A stretch of DNA of 64,000 nt from Chryseobacterium sp. MFBS3-17. GTDB lineage: Bacteria > Bacteroidota > Bacteroidia > Flavobacteriales > Weeksellaceae. The DNA is taken from positions 1 through 64,000 of the forward strand of contig NZ_JAJEWK010000011.1 in assembly GCF_020687745.1 (NCBI RefSeq), written 5' to 3'. Positions 8,048-16,343 of the stretch are shown in pieces. The position numbers and the translations under genes are program-made. Each line of letters starts with the position of its first letter. Within the stretch, counting starts at the first letter, position 1. The notes below the pieces were generated by a model that searched no databases, was not told where the DNA came from, and saw only the letters and a program-made list of their open reading frames with translations.

Positions 8048-10171
8048 ATGTTTAAAAATTTTAAACTCAATAAATTACTTTTATTCATCCCGCTCACGAG
8101 CCTGATGTTCTGCTTCAATGCACCACAGGATGATGACGAAAAGATGAAAACCATTATGGTAAGCGTCAAAAACACGCTGTCTTACCTACATTACAGCCCC
8201 AAACCCATCAATGATGCCTACTCCCAGGAAGTTTATGACAAGTATTTTGAAATGGTAGATTTTGGGCGGCGGTATTTTATCCAGTCAGATATGGACGAGT
8301 TCAGCAGACACCGTACAAAACTGGATGATTATCTGAACAACGGTGATCTCACCTTCTACAAACTTACGGTAGACCGTCTGTACCAGCGGGTAGATGAAAT
8401 AGATAAGATGACCAAAGACATCTTTAGCAAGCCTATTGATCTCAATCAGGACGAAACCCTGATCATTGAACATAAAATTAAAAAAGCACCGGCCAGTAAA
8501 GAAGAACAGTATAATGAGTGGCGAAAATTCATCAAATACAACATTCTGCAAGAAATGGAAACGCTGAACAGCAAAGAGGAAAGCCAGCGTAAAAAAAAGG
8601 ACAGTGTACAGAGATTCGGTCTGAAAGACACCATAAAACTGGAGATTCTGACCCCGGAGCAGAAAGTGACCAAAGCCACAGATGAGGTGAAGGACTATCT
8701 GGGTGAAACCTTTACCCGCTTCAAGAAAAGAAAAAAGATGGACTGGTTTACGGTGTACATGAATGCTTATTCTGAAGTGTTTGATCCACATACCAACTAT
8801 TTTTCGCCTCAGAACAAAGAGGATTTTGATGTGAATTTTACCGGTAAGGTCATCGGAATCGGCGCCATTATTCAGGAAAAGAAAGGAAATCTCTACCTGG
8901 GTGCATTGACGATAGGCGCACCAGCATGGAAGTCCAAGCAACTTACAGAAGGAGACCGAATTCTGAAGGTGAAAAGTCTTCCCAATAAAGAGGCGGTAAA
9001 TGTAGTGGGAATGCTCTCTGATGAAGCGGTAAGACTGATCCGAGGTAAAGAAGGAACCGAAGTGACCCTCACCGTAGAGAAGAAGGACAAGTCCATCAAA
9101 GAAGTGACCATGATCCGTGAAGAGGTGGCTATGGAAGATACGTATGCAAAAAGCATCATCATCAATTCTACCGATGGTAAAAAGTATGGTTTCATCAACC
9201 TGCCAAGCTTTAATGCTGAGTTTGAAAAACAGGAAAACGGCAGAAATGCATCTGACGATGTGAAGAATGAAATCATCAAACTCAAGGCACAAAACGTGCA
9301 GGCCATCATTCTGGATCTCAGAAATAATGGCGGTGGCTCACTGACCGAAGTGGGAGATATCATGGGACTCTTCATGAATACCGGTCCTTATGTGCAGGTG
9401 AAAGATGGCAACGGAAAGATCCAAACTCTGCGCAATAAAACCAATAACCCCATCTGGGCCGGCCCACTAATCATCATGCAGAACGAACTTTCTGCATCTG
9501 CATCAGAGATTTTAGCTGGAGCCATGCAGGATTATGGCAGAGCAGTTGTGGTAGGGTCTCCCCAATCTTTCGGAAAAGGAACGGTACAGACTTTCATAGA
9601 CCTGAATCGTTTTCTGAATACCAATGATGATTTCGGAGCACTTAAACTGACGATTCAGAAGTTTTACCGCATCACCGGAGAATCTACCCAGAAAAAAGGA
9701 ATAGAATCTGACATTCAGATGAAGGATTTCTATACATTTTCTGAAATCGGGGAGCGGTATGATGATTTTGCGCTTGCATGGGACCGTATTCCTGCGGTGG
9801 CATTTCAGAAAGTAAATGGTATAGATATTGAAAAACTGAAGCAGCGCAGTGCACAAAGAATGGCTTCAAATGCCAATTATCAGCTTTTGCTGGAATCTGC
9901 CCGGTGGAAAGAGCAACTGGATAAAGAAGAGAGCATTACGGTAAATCAGACCAAATTCTTCGAACTGATGAAACAGCGTAAGGATCAGATTAAAAAATTT
10001 GAGAAGCTGGATAAATTTAACAACGGTCTCAACTTCGTACAGTTCCCGGATGAAGCCGCCCGGATGCAGAAAGATGAAGCCTTTAAAAAGAAATCTGAAA
10101 ACTGGCAGAAACGTCTGGAGAAAGATGTTTATCTGCAGGAAGCCATTAATATAGTATCGGAAATGATTTGA
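8048..10171 (+). CDS. prc: tail-specific (carboxy-terminal) periplasmic protease Prc/Tsp
   Basis: Peptidase family S41. It has an N-terminal signal or anchor (residues 7-23), a Tsp-type N-terminal helical domain, a PDZ domain at about residues 245-340 (GIGAIIQ...GDRILKV), then the protease core and the DUF3340-type C-terminal region. The catalytic set is visible: Ser484 in NELSASASEI, Asp495 and Lys510 in SFGKGTVQ, with the spacing of E. coli Tsp. The length of 707 residues is typical. It degrades misfolded or tagged envelope proteins. It is a single-gene unit with a strong terminator directly after it. Confidence 0.92.
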   Translation: MFKNFKLNKLLLFIPLTSLMFCFNAPQDDDEKMKTIMVSVKNTLSYLHYSPKPINDAYSQEVYDKYFEMVDFGRRYFIQSDMDEFSRHRTKLDDYLNNGDLTFYKLTVDRLYQRVDEIDKMTKDIFSKPIDLNQDETLIIEHKIKKAPASKEEQYNEWRKFIKYNILQEMETLNSKEESQRKKKDSVQRFGLKDTIKLEILTPEQKVTKATDEVKDYLGETFTRFKKRKKMDWFTVYMNAYSEVFDPHTNYFSPQNKEDFDVNFTGKVIGIGAIIQEKKGNLYLGALTIGAPAWKSKQLTEGDRILKVKSLPNKEAVNVVGMLSDEAVRLIRGKEGTEVTLTVEKKDKSIKEVTMIREEVAMEDTYAKSIIINSTDGKKYGFINLPSFNAEFEKQENGRNASDDVKNEIIKLKAQNVQAIILDLRNNGGGSLTEVGDIMGLFMNTGPYVQVKDGNGKIQTLRNKTNNPIWAGPLIIMQNELSASASEILAGAMQDYGRAVVVGSPQSFGKGTVQTFIDLNRFLNTNDDFGALKLTIQKFYRITGESTQKKGIESDIQMKDFYTFSEIGERYDDFALAWDRIPAVAFQKVNGIDIEKLKQRSAQRMASNANYQLLLESARWKEQLDKEESITVNQTKFFELMKQRKDQIKKFEKLDKFNNGLNFVQFPDEAARMQKDEAFKKKSENWQKRLEKDVYLQEAINIVSEMI

Positions 10172-10195
10172 GAATATTTTTTCAGAACATATCAG

Positions 10196-10226
10196 TCAGC
10201 CGCCTTTTTTGGGCGGCTGATTTTTT
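10196..10226 (+). terminator. rho-independent terminator of prc
   Basis: A 9-bp perfect stem TCAGCCGCC/GGCGGCTGA with a 7-base loop is followed by six T residues. It begins 25 bp after the prc stop codon. Confidence 0.9.
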
Positions 10227-10256
10227 GAACAGCATCATGGCTTTCGGTTTTTTGGC

Positions 10257-10286
10257 CAAAAAAAACAGCCACGGTTGGTGACTGTT
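10257..10286 (-). terminator. rho-independent terminator of sodC
   Basis: Read on the minus strand, the stem ACAGTCAC/GTGGCTGT (one wobble pair) is followed by a run of eight or more T. It lies about 25 bp beyond the sodC stop codon. Confidence 0.8.
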
Positions 10287-10309
10287 TATCTGTTAAGGTT
10301 GAGGAATCA

Positions 10310-10882
10310 TTAGTTGATTTCAACACAACCTACTCTGCCACCGGCATTTCCCGTAGGCTGAGTCTGGAAGTCGTCTTCTTTCTCATGAATAATCAACGTT
10401 TTACCCACCAGATTTTTGGTTTCGTCTCCACCCAGACTCCATTGGTCGGTGGTGAAAGTCAGCACACCTGTTCCGTCTGCACCTGCTTCCAGATTACCGA
10501 TGTCTCCCATGTGGTGGTGCTCATCTCCCCATTTTCCGTGATCTTTGGTAGTAGGATTCCAGTGTCCGCCTGCAGATGAAGCATCTTCTGCAGAGCAATC
10601 TCCAAATTCATGAATGTGCACCGCATGAATCCCCGGCGTAAGATTGCGGGCTTCAATGGTAAGCGTTACTTCGTTTCCGTTTTGTACAAATGTTACGGTT
10701 CCCTCTGTGTTGGTTCCGCTCTTTGCATTGATATTGTACGACTTGGTAATCATATCTTCACGCTGCGTAACTACAGGTGACTGCTCCGTTTCGGCTTCAG
10801 TAGATGTTTCCTGAGTGGTTTTTTCCTGGTTACACGACAATAGTGCAAGTCCCAGCCCCAGGAATAACAGTTGTTTTTTCAT
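10310..10882 (-). CDS. sodC: Cu/Zn superoxide dismutase, lipoprotein
   Basis: Converts superoxide to H2O2 and O2 in the periplasm. The first 17 residues end in a lipobox (LLSC), so it should be lipid-anchored. Metal and structural residues are present: HAVHIHEFGDC with copper histidines and the disulfide cysteine, GGHWNP and HMGDIGN for zinc binding, IIHEKEDD, and the C-terminal GNAGGRVGCVEI with the second disulfide cysteine. A Thr/Glu-rich linker of about 25 residues joins lipid and enzyme. A promoter is visible upstream, and the gene stands alone between two terminators or spacers. Confidence 0.93.
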   Translation of the reverse strand: MKKQLLFLGLGLALLSCNQEKTTQETSTEAETEQSPVVTQREDMITKSYNINAKSGTNTEGTVTFVQNGNEVTLTIEARNLTPGIHAVHIHEFGDCSAEDASSAGGHWNPTTKDHGKWGDEHHHMGDIGNLEAGADGTGVLTFTTDQWSLGGDETKNLVGKTLIIHEKEDDFQTQPTGNAGGRVGCVEIN

Positions 10883-10926
10883 AGAGTTTGATTTTGTTTA
10901 ATGATGATAATTGGAAATTAAAAGGT

Positions 10927-10957
10927 TAAAGTTAATCCAATTTTGTGGTCTCCACAA
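10927..10957 (-). promoter_or_regulatory. Bacteroidota-type promoter of sodC
   Basis: On the minus strand, TTG at 10957-10955, a 20-bp spacer and TAACTTTA at 10934-10927. This fits the TTTG-N19/21-TAnnTTTG consensus with one mismatch in the -7 box. It lies 45 bp upstream of the sodC ATG. Confidence 0.5.
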
Positions 10958-11024
10958 TTTATTTAGGTGGCATCTTACAATTTTACAATAATTCGGGTGA
11001 ATTCTGAAAACGGATCTTCTCTGA

Positions 11025-11054
11025 ACGGTTCAGCAGCAGAATCTGACGGTTCAG
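11025..11054 (+). promoter_or_regulatory. LytTR-type operator: two ACGGTTCAG repeats spaced by 12 bp
   Basis: Two identical 9-mers ACGGTTCAG at 11025-11033 and 11046-11054 (identity extends to ACGGTTCAGCAG) have a 21-bp period. LytTR-domain regulators typically bind two imperfect 9-bp direct repeats about 12-13 bp apart. The pair ends 33 bp upstream of a TACCTTTG -7 box at 11088-11095, the place expected for an activator. The operon it precedes ends with a LytTR regulator gene, so autoregulation is likely. Confidence 0.65.
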
Positions 11055-11087
11055 CAGAAAATAATTTCATAAATATCGGAAGTCTTT

Positions 11088-11095
11088 TACCTTTG
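11088..11095 (+). promoter_or_regulatory. -7 box of the histidine kinase operon
   Basis: TACCTTTG matches TAnnTTTG, 10 bp upstream of the first in-frame ATG at 11106. No TTTG is found at -33, which suits a promoter that needs an activator bound to the repeats just upstream. Confidence 0.5.
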
Positions 11096-11105
11096 AACTG
11101 TTAAA

Positions 11106-12443
11106 ATGAGAGCAATGAACAGAAAAGCATTTCAGATCCTCAGCATTATTGCGCTGGTTACCGGCACGGCCTTCTTTGTGGTGTTCACTGGTACCAAAAC
11201 ACCTCAGAACTGGTTGCTGTGCGTGGCCATATCCTTCCTCTACAGCTTTCCTTTGGCCTTAGGAAACGGCTATATGAACCAATATCTGAACCGCCGTTAT
11301 TCCTGGACCGGTGATACCCGGAAAAGAGTAGCGTGGGGAATTGCCGGTACGGTGGTCCTGAATGTCCTGCTGGTTCTGGGAATCAATTATGTGGTATATA
11401 TCCTGCTGCTGAAAAACGATTCCGGGATGTTCTTCAGCGGAGATATGGCGGTGGTAAATTGGATTATGCTGAATGTGACCCTGCTCATTTCTGCTATTTT
11501 GCATGCGAAAAGTTTTATGGAGGAATGGAAAAGGTCTTCCCGTAAAGAAGTGGTGGAGCAGAAACTCATTGCCCGTTCGGCAAACGCCCAGTTCGAGAGT
11601 CTTAAAAACCAGCTGGATCCGCATTTTCTTTTTAATTCACTGAACGTGCTCAGCGCACTTATTGACGAGAATCCGGATAAAGCCCAGGATTTTACCGCTT
11701 CCATGTCCAAAATTTACCGCTATGTTCTGGAAGAGAAAGATAAGGAACTGGTGACGGTGGAGGCGGAGATTGATTTTGCCCGCACCTATTGCGAACTTCT
11801 GAAAACCCGTTTCGAGGAAAGCGTGAACTTTGAGTTTGATGTAGCGGCAGACGTACAGGACTCCTTTGTGGTGCCACTGTCCCTGCAACTGTTATTGGAA
11901 AACTGCATTAAGCATAACTACGCAACCGCCAGAAATCCACTGAATATCAGGATTTATTCTGAGGGTCAGTATCTGTTTATAGAGAACAATCTGCAAGTCC
12001 GCGAGCAGGTGAAAGAAAGTGCCGGCATTGGCCTCAGCAATATTGTGCAGCGCTATGCACTGCTCACCGGTCAGCATGTATTTATTGAGAAATCAGATGA
12101 TTTCTTCCGTGTAAAAATTCCAATTTTAAAAGAAAAAATTACAGCTATGAATCCAACACCCATCCCAAGCAACGAAGCCTACAGAAAGGCTGAGAAAAGA
12201 GTAAAAGAACTGAAAGATTTCTACGGAAACCTGATCTCCTACTGCCTGTTTATGCCGTTCCTGATCTTCATCAACCTGAAAATGACACCCGGATACCACT
12301 GGTTCTGGTGGCCGGTGCTGGGTTGGGGAATCGGCGTCATTTCTCACGCATTCCAGGTATTGCGCATCGGCAGGAACTGGGAAGAGAAACAAATCCGGAA
12401 AATTCTGGAAAAAGAAAATCAAAACAACAAGTACCATGGATAA
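11106..12443 (+). CDS. LytS/YehU-type sensor histidine kinase fused to a C-terminal 2TM domain
   Basis: 445 residues. The N-terminal 140 residues form four likely membrane helices. The His_kinase domain follows (Pfam family LytS/YehU): phospho-acceptor motif NQLDPHFLFNSLNVLS near residue 177, the N-box-like LLENCIKHNY near 262, and GIGLSNIVQRY for ATP binding. After the kinase ends (KIPILKEK near 340) a 2TM domain of about 100 residues begins at Met348 (MNPTPIPSNEAYRKAEKRV) with two helices and a basic end. The extra domain resembles the next gene, so a gene fusion is likely; Met348 could also serve as an internal start. It phosphorylates the LytTR regulator two genes downstream. The next gene overlaps it by 8 bp. 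Confidence 0.9.
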   Translation: MRAMNRKAFQILSIIALVTGTAFFVVFTGTKTPQNWLLCVAISFLYSFPLALGNGYMNQYLNRRYSWTGDTRKRVAWGIAGTVVLNVLLVLGINYVVYILLLKNDSGMFFSGDMAVVNWIMLNVTLLISAILHAKSFMEEWKRSSRKEVVEQKLIARSANAQFESLKNQLDPHFLFNSLNVLSALIDENPDKAQDFTASMSKIYRYVLEEKDKELVTVEAEIDFARTYCELLKTRFEESVNFEFDVAADVQDSFVVPLSLQLLLENCIKHNYATARNPLNIRIYSEGQYLFIENNLQVREQVKESAGIGLSNIVQRYALLTGQHVFIEKSDDFFRVKIPILKEKITAMNPTPIPSNEAYRKAEKRVKELKDFYGNLISYCLFMPFLIFINLKMTPGYHWFWWPVLGWGIGVISHAFQVLRIGRNWEEKQIRKILEKENQNNKYHG

Positions 12444-13035
12444 ACTGAACAGAAAGGATTTCCGCTACCAGCAGGCTGCCGGGCGGATCCGTGAAATCAA
12501 GGGTTATTATATCCATCTGGCGGTGTATGCAGCGGTAAACCTGGTCATTCTGATAGACTTTCTGACACAGCGGCCCGCCGATGGAGAAAACCAGCCGTAT
12601 AACTTCTTTACCGGTGTGCTGTGGGGTGCAGTCATCATCATCCACGCGGTGAGTATTTTTCTGCCGGGCATCCGCAAATGGGAACAGGCAAAAACCGAAA
12701 CTTTTTTAAAGCAGGAACTGGCTGGCAATCCGCAGAACTGTACCATGACGCCTGAAGAGGAAAATGCAGGCAAATTGCGAAAAGCCCGGGAAAAAGTGAA
12801 GAAGATAAAAGGATTCTACATCCACTCTCTGTGCTATGTGGTTGTGAATATCTTGATCATCACCATTGGACTGAACAAAGGAAAATCCATTACTGATATG
12901 GATCATTATTGGGTGGCCATCTTCTGGGGCATTGGACTCCTGAGCCACTGGGCCAGTGTTTTCATTCCGTATTTCATGCTGGGAAGCAAATGGGAAGAGC
13001 GGAAAATCCGGGAATATATGGATAAATACCCTTAA
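12436..13035 (+). CDS. tandem 2TM-domain membrane protein
   Basis: 199 residues made of two copies of the 2TM domain: residues 10-95 (AAGRIREIKGYYIHLAVYAAVNLVI ... WEQAKTE) and 110-199 (AREKVKKIKGFYIHSLCY ... WEERKIREYMDKYP). Each copy has two helices flanked by a charged amphipathic start and a W-E-x-x-K end. The kinase upstream ends with a third copy, so this operon encodes three 2TM modules. It sits between the kinase and the response regulator and overlaps the kinase gene, so it is probably a membrane partner of that sensor. The molecular function of 2TM domains is unknown. Confidence 0.85.
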   Translation: MDKLNRKDFRYQQAAGRIREIKGYYIHLAVYAAVNLVILIDFLTQRPADGENQPYNFFTGVLWGAVIIIHAVSIFLPGIRKWEQAKTETFLKQELAGNPQNCTMTPEEENAGKLRKAREKVKKIKGFYIHSLCYVVVNILIITIGLNKGKSITDMDHYWVAIFWGIGLLSHWASVFIPYFMLGSKWEERKIREYMDKYP

Positions 13036-13059
13036 CTTTAAGCACCCTGATTTGTTCTG

Positions 13060-13803
13060 ATGATAAAAACCGTAATCATTGAAGATGAAAAACCGGCTGC
13101 ACGGAAACTGGCACGGCTGCTCAGCACCATTCCGGATGTGGAGGTGGTACAAGTCCTGAATTCGGTAGAGGAAGGCTTGTCATGGTTTGGCAGCCAACCA
13201 CACCCCGATCTTATTTTTTCTGATATTGTCCTGGGAGACGGGCTTTCTTTTGATATTTTTGAAGAGGTGCCCACCAGAAGTTTCATCATTTATACCACAG
13301 CTTTTGACCAATATACCCTGAAGGCTTTTAAGCTGAACTCTATTGACTATCTGCTGAAGCCGGTGATGCCCGATGATCTGACCCGTGCGCTGGAGAAGTT
13401 CCGGAGTTTCCTCCCTTCTGAGCGTCCGCCTCATCCGGATGAAATAAAATCCCTCATCCGCAATGAAAAGCAAATATTATCCAGAATTCTGGTCAAAATA
13501 GGGTATAATCTGAAAATCATTTCCGTAGATGAAGTTTCCTGTTTTTTCAGTGAACATAAAATCGTGTATCTGCAAACGCGGGAACGGGTGTATCCCACAG
13601 ATTATACGCTGGATGAACTGCAGGATTTGCTGGATGGACGCCGTTTTTTCCGGGTAAACCGGCAATTCATTATTCACGCTGAAATGATTGCCAATATTTA
13701 CACTTCACCCTATTATAAAGTGGATTTGCTTTTTCAGCCGGAAACGGAAATTACCGTGAGCCGTGAGCGTGTGAAGTTTTTCAAAGACTGGCTTACACGC
13801 TGA
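13060..13803 (+). CDS. LytTR-family response regulator
   Basis: 247 residues. The receiver domain at 1-120 has the acidic pocket (IIEDEKPAARKL), phospho-Asp in LIFSDIVLGDG, the T/S switch in IYTTAFDQYTLKAFK and the Lys of DYLLKPV. The LytTR DNA-binding domain occupies about 140-245 (ISVDEVSCFFSEHKIVYLQT ... FFRVNRQFII). It is the output of the kinase encoded upstream. Its likely operator is the direct-repeat pair at 11025-11054 in front of the operon. Confidence 0.93.
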   Translation: MIKTVIIEDEKPAARKLARLLSTIPDVEVVQVLNSVEEGLSWFGSQPHPDLIFSDIVLGDGLSFDIFEEVPTRSFIIYTTAFDQYTLKAFKLNSIDYLLKPVMPDDLTRALEKFRSFLPSERPPHPDEIKSLIRNEKQILSRILVKIGYNLKIISVDEVSCFFSEHKIVYLQTRERVYPTDYTLDELQDLLDGRRFFRVNRQFIIHAEMIANIYTSPYYKVDLLFQPETEITVSRERVKFFKDWLTR

Positions 13804-13833
13804 TTAGGAAAGTGTTAAACGTTTGTAAGAAGG

Positions 13834-14232
13834 TTAATCTTTCATGAAAACCTGCAGATCCATCCGCAACCATTTGCCTTCCCATTCTTTGGCGGTTACT
13901 TTGGCGTAGAATTGCTTGCCAACATCCATTAACCTGGCAATCGTCTGATTCTTAGATTTGGGAATGTAGCCTAATTTGGTGTCTTTGTATAGTACTCTTA
14001 TGGCAAATGCGTCATACTGATTATCCGGTTCCCGCTTTAGTGACAGTTCGGTATGATCAGGAACAATTTCTTTTTCAATATCCTGAAGATTAAGGTAGGA
14101 TGTGCCGGCTACAATGGATTCCAGTGCCAGAATGTCTTCTTCAAAAGCTTTGAAAGTGATGGCGCCGGAGTTGATTAATTTAAATAATCCGCCATCTGTT
14201 CTGCGGAGTCCGGTTGCTTCAGGCTGATCCAT
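13834..14232 (-). CDS. HIRAN-domain protein
   Basis: 132 residues; the C-terminal 100 are a HIRAN domain: VAGTSYLNLQDIEK, then LSLKREPDNQYDAFAIRV and KLGYIPKSKNQTIARLMD. HIRAN domains (as in HLTF and Rad5) bind DNA ends or 3' ends at stalled forks; stand-alone bacterial copies are of unknown function. The ATG overlaps the end of the coiled-coil frame upstream by 14 bp, so translation is probably coupled. It is the last gene of the J-domain/HIRAN operon and convergent with the LytTR gene. Confidence 0.85.
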   Translation of the reverse strand: MDQPEATGLRRTDGGLFKLINSGAITFKAFEEDILALESIVAGTSYLNLQDIEKEIVPDHTELSLKREPDNQYDAFAIRVLYKDTKLGYIPKSKNQTIARLMDVGKQFYAKVTAKEWEGKWLRMDLQVFMKD

Positions 14233-14506
14233 AAGTGTCTTTGATGATTTCGTAGTCGGCTTGTTTTTCTTTCAGGTATTGTTGCAGGTCTTCAATTTCT
14301 TTGCGCAAAGAATCCTGTTTCTCCTGTATCCAGTCTTCATCCCTTATTTTATTTGCGATATTAAATGGAAAGTCATTTTCTAATTCAGCTATTTGTTTTT
14401 CCAACTCTTTTATGCCTTGTGTCAACAGGGCTGTCTGCAGCAGAAGATCCTCTTCATTCAACTCTTTTTCTGCTGTTTCTCTGCTTTTCAATTGCTCGTT
14501 ATACAC
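14219..14506 (-). CDS. coiled-coil part of a split J-domain protein
   Basis: 95 residues from a GTG start, almost entirely heptad-like (KELEKQIAELENDF, IEDLQQYLKEKQADYEIIK). It lies in exactly the same reading frame as the J-domain gene upstream, separated from it by one TAA and four sense codons. Reading that TAA as GAA would give one continuous protein (DLNQL-E-ALQIVYNEQLK). It is therefore most likely the C-terminal half of a gene broken by one base change, rather than an independent gene. It could still be made from the GTG. Confidence 0.6.
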   Translation of the reverse strand: MYNEQLKSRETAEKELNEEDLLLQTALLTQGIKELEKQIAELENDFPFNIANKIRDEDWIQEKQDSLRKEIEDLQQYLKEKQADYEIIKDTYGSA

Positions 14507-14518
14507 AATCTGCAGCGC

Positions 14519-14998
14519 TTACAGTTGGTTCAGATCTCCGTTTTTGTAAGCGGTATAAAACACATGCCACAGATCTTGCTGTTCACCGGTCAAATCCGGG
14601 TTGATATCCGGGTGAAGATTTCTGGCAATATTTCTGTAGATTTTTCGCAGTTCCATGCTGTCTTCCGGAGAAGCCAGATTACTGAGCACCGCTCTGCCTG
14701 TCACTACTTTATTTTTGGCGGTTGAGATTTCACCTACGGCCTGCTGCATCAGTTCGCGACCGCGGATTTCGATTTCGGTAAAATCCGGATATTTCCCGAG
14801 ATTAATGTCCTGATGGGCCCACTGAATTTTCTTTTTAAGCGTTCTGATTTCAATATTCAGCTCCAGAATTTCCACTTCATACTGGCCAATCTGGGTGGCA
14901 TACAACGCTTCCAACTGAACTTTGCCCCAGTTTTTCATGACGTCCAGGTCATTGAGAACCGAGAGGTATCCCGATTTCAATATTTTTAGATCATTCAA
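14519..14998 (-). CDS. J-domain (DnaJ-like) protein, N-terminal part
   Basis: 159 residues. Residues 1-110 are mostly helical and coiled-coil-like. The end holds a J-domain core: LRKIYRNIARNLHPDINPD, with the HPD tripeptide that stimulates Hsp70 ATPase, then a helix DLWHVFYTAYKNGDLNQL. The only start for the full frame is a TTG at 14998, right after an in-frame TAA, so the original ATG may also be lost. The frame stops at TAA 14521-14519 where homologous J-domain helices normally run on (NGDLxxLExL). With the 95-residue frame downstream it looks like one damaged gene. Its partner is probably the HIRAN protein. Confidence 0.6.
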   Translation of the reverse strand: MNDLKILKSGYLSVLNDLDVMKNWGKVQLEALYATQIGQYEVEILELNIEIRTLKKKIQWAHQDINLGKYPDFTEIEIRGRELMQQAVGEISTAKNKVVTGRAVLSNLASPEDSMELRKIYRNIARNLHPDINPDLTGEQQDLWHVFYTAYKNGDLNQL

Positions 14999-15048
14999 AA
15001 GTTAAAATCATTTGTGTGTGTTTAAGTGGATATTTCTGTAGTTTAGAT

Positions 15049-16236
15049 TTAAGCAATGACACCGCTGCCCAGCAGTTCTTCGCCGTCATACCATGCCGCG
15101 AACTGACCTTCGGCTATGGCAGACTGTGGTTGTTCAAACTCCATGAACAGCCCTTCGTCAAACTGATAAATCGTGGCTTCTTCCAGAGCCTGACGGTACC
15201 GGATTCTGGCCTGCACCTTCATGGATGCGCCGTTTTGCAGTCTTAAGTCTTCGCGCACCCAGTGCACTTCACTGCGGTCTATTTTCAGTGCTTTTCTGTA
15301 CAATCCTGGGAAATTACGGCCTTCACCTACAAAAAGCAGGTTATGGGTCATGTCCCGGTGGATGATGAAACAACTTTCCTTATGTCCGCCAATGCCCAGC
15401 CCTTTGCTCTGGCCTATGGTGAAATAATGAGCACCCTGGTGTTTGCCAATGACTTTGCCGTCTTCTTTTTTATATTCAATTTTAGCAGATAGATACTGCA
15501 ATTCTTCCAGTTTGGAACGGAATACCGGTTTTTCCTGATGAAATGCAGGGAAATCATCGAAAATTTCTACAATTTCACCTTCCTTGGGTTCCAGTTGTTG
15601 CTGAAGAAAAGTAGGCAGACTCACCTTCCCGATGAAGCAAAGTCCCTGGGAATCTTTTTTATCTGCGGTAACCAGCCCGATTTCTTTGGCAATTTCGCGG
15701 ACCTCCGGCTTGGTGAGTTCTCCAATCGGGAACAATGCTTTGGAGAGCTGCTCCTGGCTCAGCTGACACAGAAAATACGACTGATCTTTGTTCAGGTCTT
15801 TCCCTGCCAGTAGATGGTGAATTTCTTTTCCGTCCGGACCTGTGGTCGATTTTACCCTTGCATAATGGCCGGTGGCTACTTTGTCTGCACCCAGAGAAAG
15901 CGCTGTTTTCAGAAAAACATCAAACTTCACCTCGCGGTTGCACAGCACATCCGGATTTGGCGTGCGTCCTTTCTCATATTCCGCAAACATATAATCCACA
16001 ATTTTTTCCTTGTAAAGTTCGCTCATATCAATCACTTGGAAAGGAATTCCCAGTTTCTGAGCTACCATGAGGGCATCATTGCTGTCTTCTATCCAGGGAC
16101 ATTCATCTTCCAGCGTTACCGAAGCGTCATTCCAGTTGCGCATAAACAGTGCCACCACTTCATGGCCCTGCTGCTGCAGCAAATAAGCTGCTACGCTGGA
16201 ATCTACACCGCCGGAAAGTCCTACCACAATTTTCAT
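15049..16236 (-). CDS. mnmA: tRNA-specific 2-thiouridylase MnmA
   Basis: Adds sulfur to U34 of tRNA-Lys, -Glu and -Gln. The N-terminal PP-loop [15 protein letters not shown] binds ATP. The two catalytic cysteines are in [13 protein letters not shown] and [11 protein letters not shown], and the central and C-terminal beta-barrel domains follow ([26 protein letters not shown]). 395 residues is the usual length. It is convergent with nothing close and divergent from a beta-barrel gene. Confidence 0.95.
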   Translation of the reverse strand: MKIVVGLSGGVDSSVAAYLLQQQGHEVVALFMRNWNDASVTLEDECPWIEDSNDALMVAQKLGIPFQVIDMSELYKEKIVDYMFAEYEKGRTPNPDVLCNREVKFDVFLKTALSLGADKVATGHYARVKSTTGPDGKEIHHLLAGKDLNKDQSYFLCQLSQEQLSKALFPIGELTKPEVREIAKEIGLVTADKKDSQGLCFIGKVSLPTFLQQQLEPKEGEIVEIFDDFPAFHQEKPVFRSKLEELQYLSAKIEYKKEDGKVIGKHQGAHYFTIGQSKGLGIGGHKESCFIIHRDMTHNLLFVGEGRNFPGLYRKALKIDRSEVHWVREDLRLQNGASMKVQARIRYRQALEEATIYQFDEGLFMEFEQPQSAIAEGQFAAWYDGEELLGSGVIA

Positions 16237-16343
16237 ATTCTTTTGTTCAGATTTTAAAAAAGATAATCTATCTTTAGATTTGCAAAATTACGATAAACAA
16301 ATTTGATTTACAGAACTATAGTACATAGATAAAAACGATTATT

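Noticed and set aside
7918-8175. 85-codon minus-strand frame over the start of prc
   Set aside because: It overlaps the signal peptide region of prc and has no features of a real protein.
8285-9292. 335-codon minus-strand frame inside prc
   Set aside because: Prc is complete with catalytic residues; the opposite frame is rich in rare residues and lacks domain signals.
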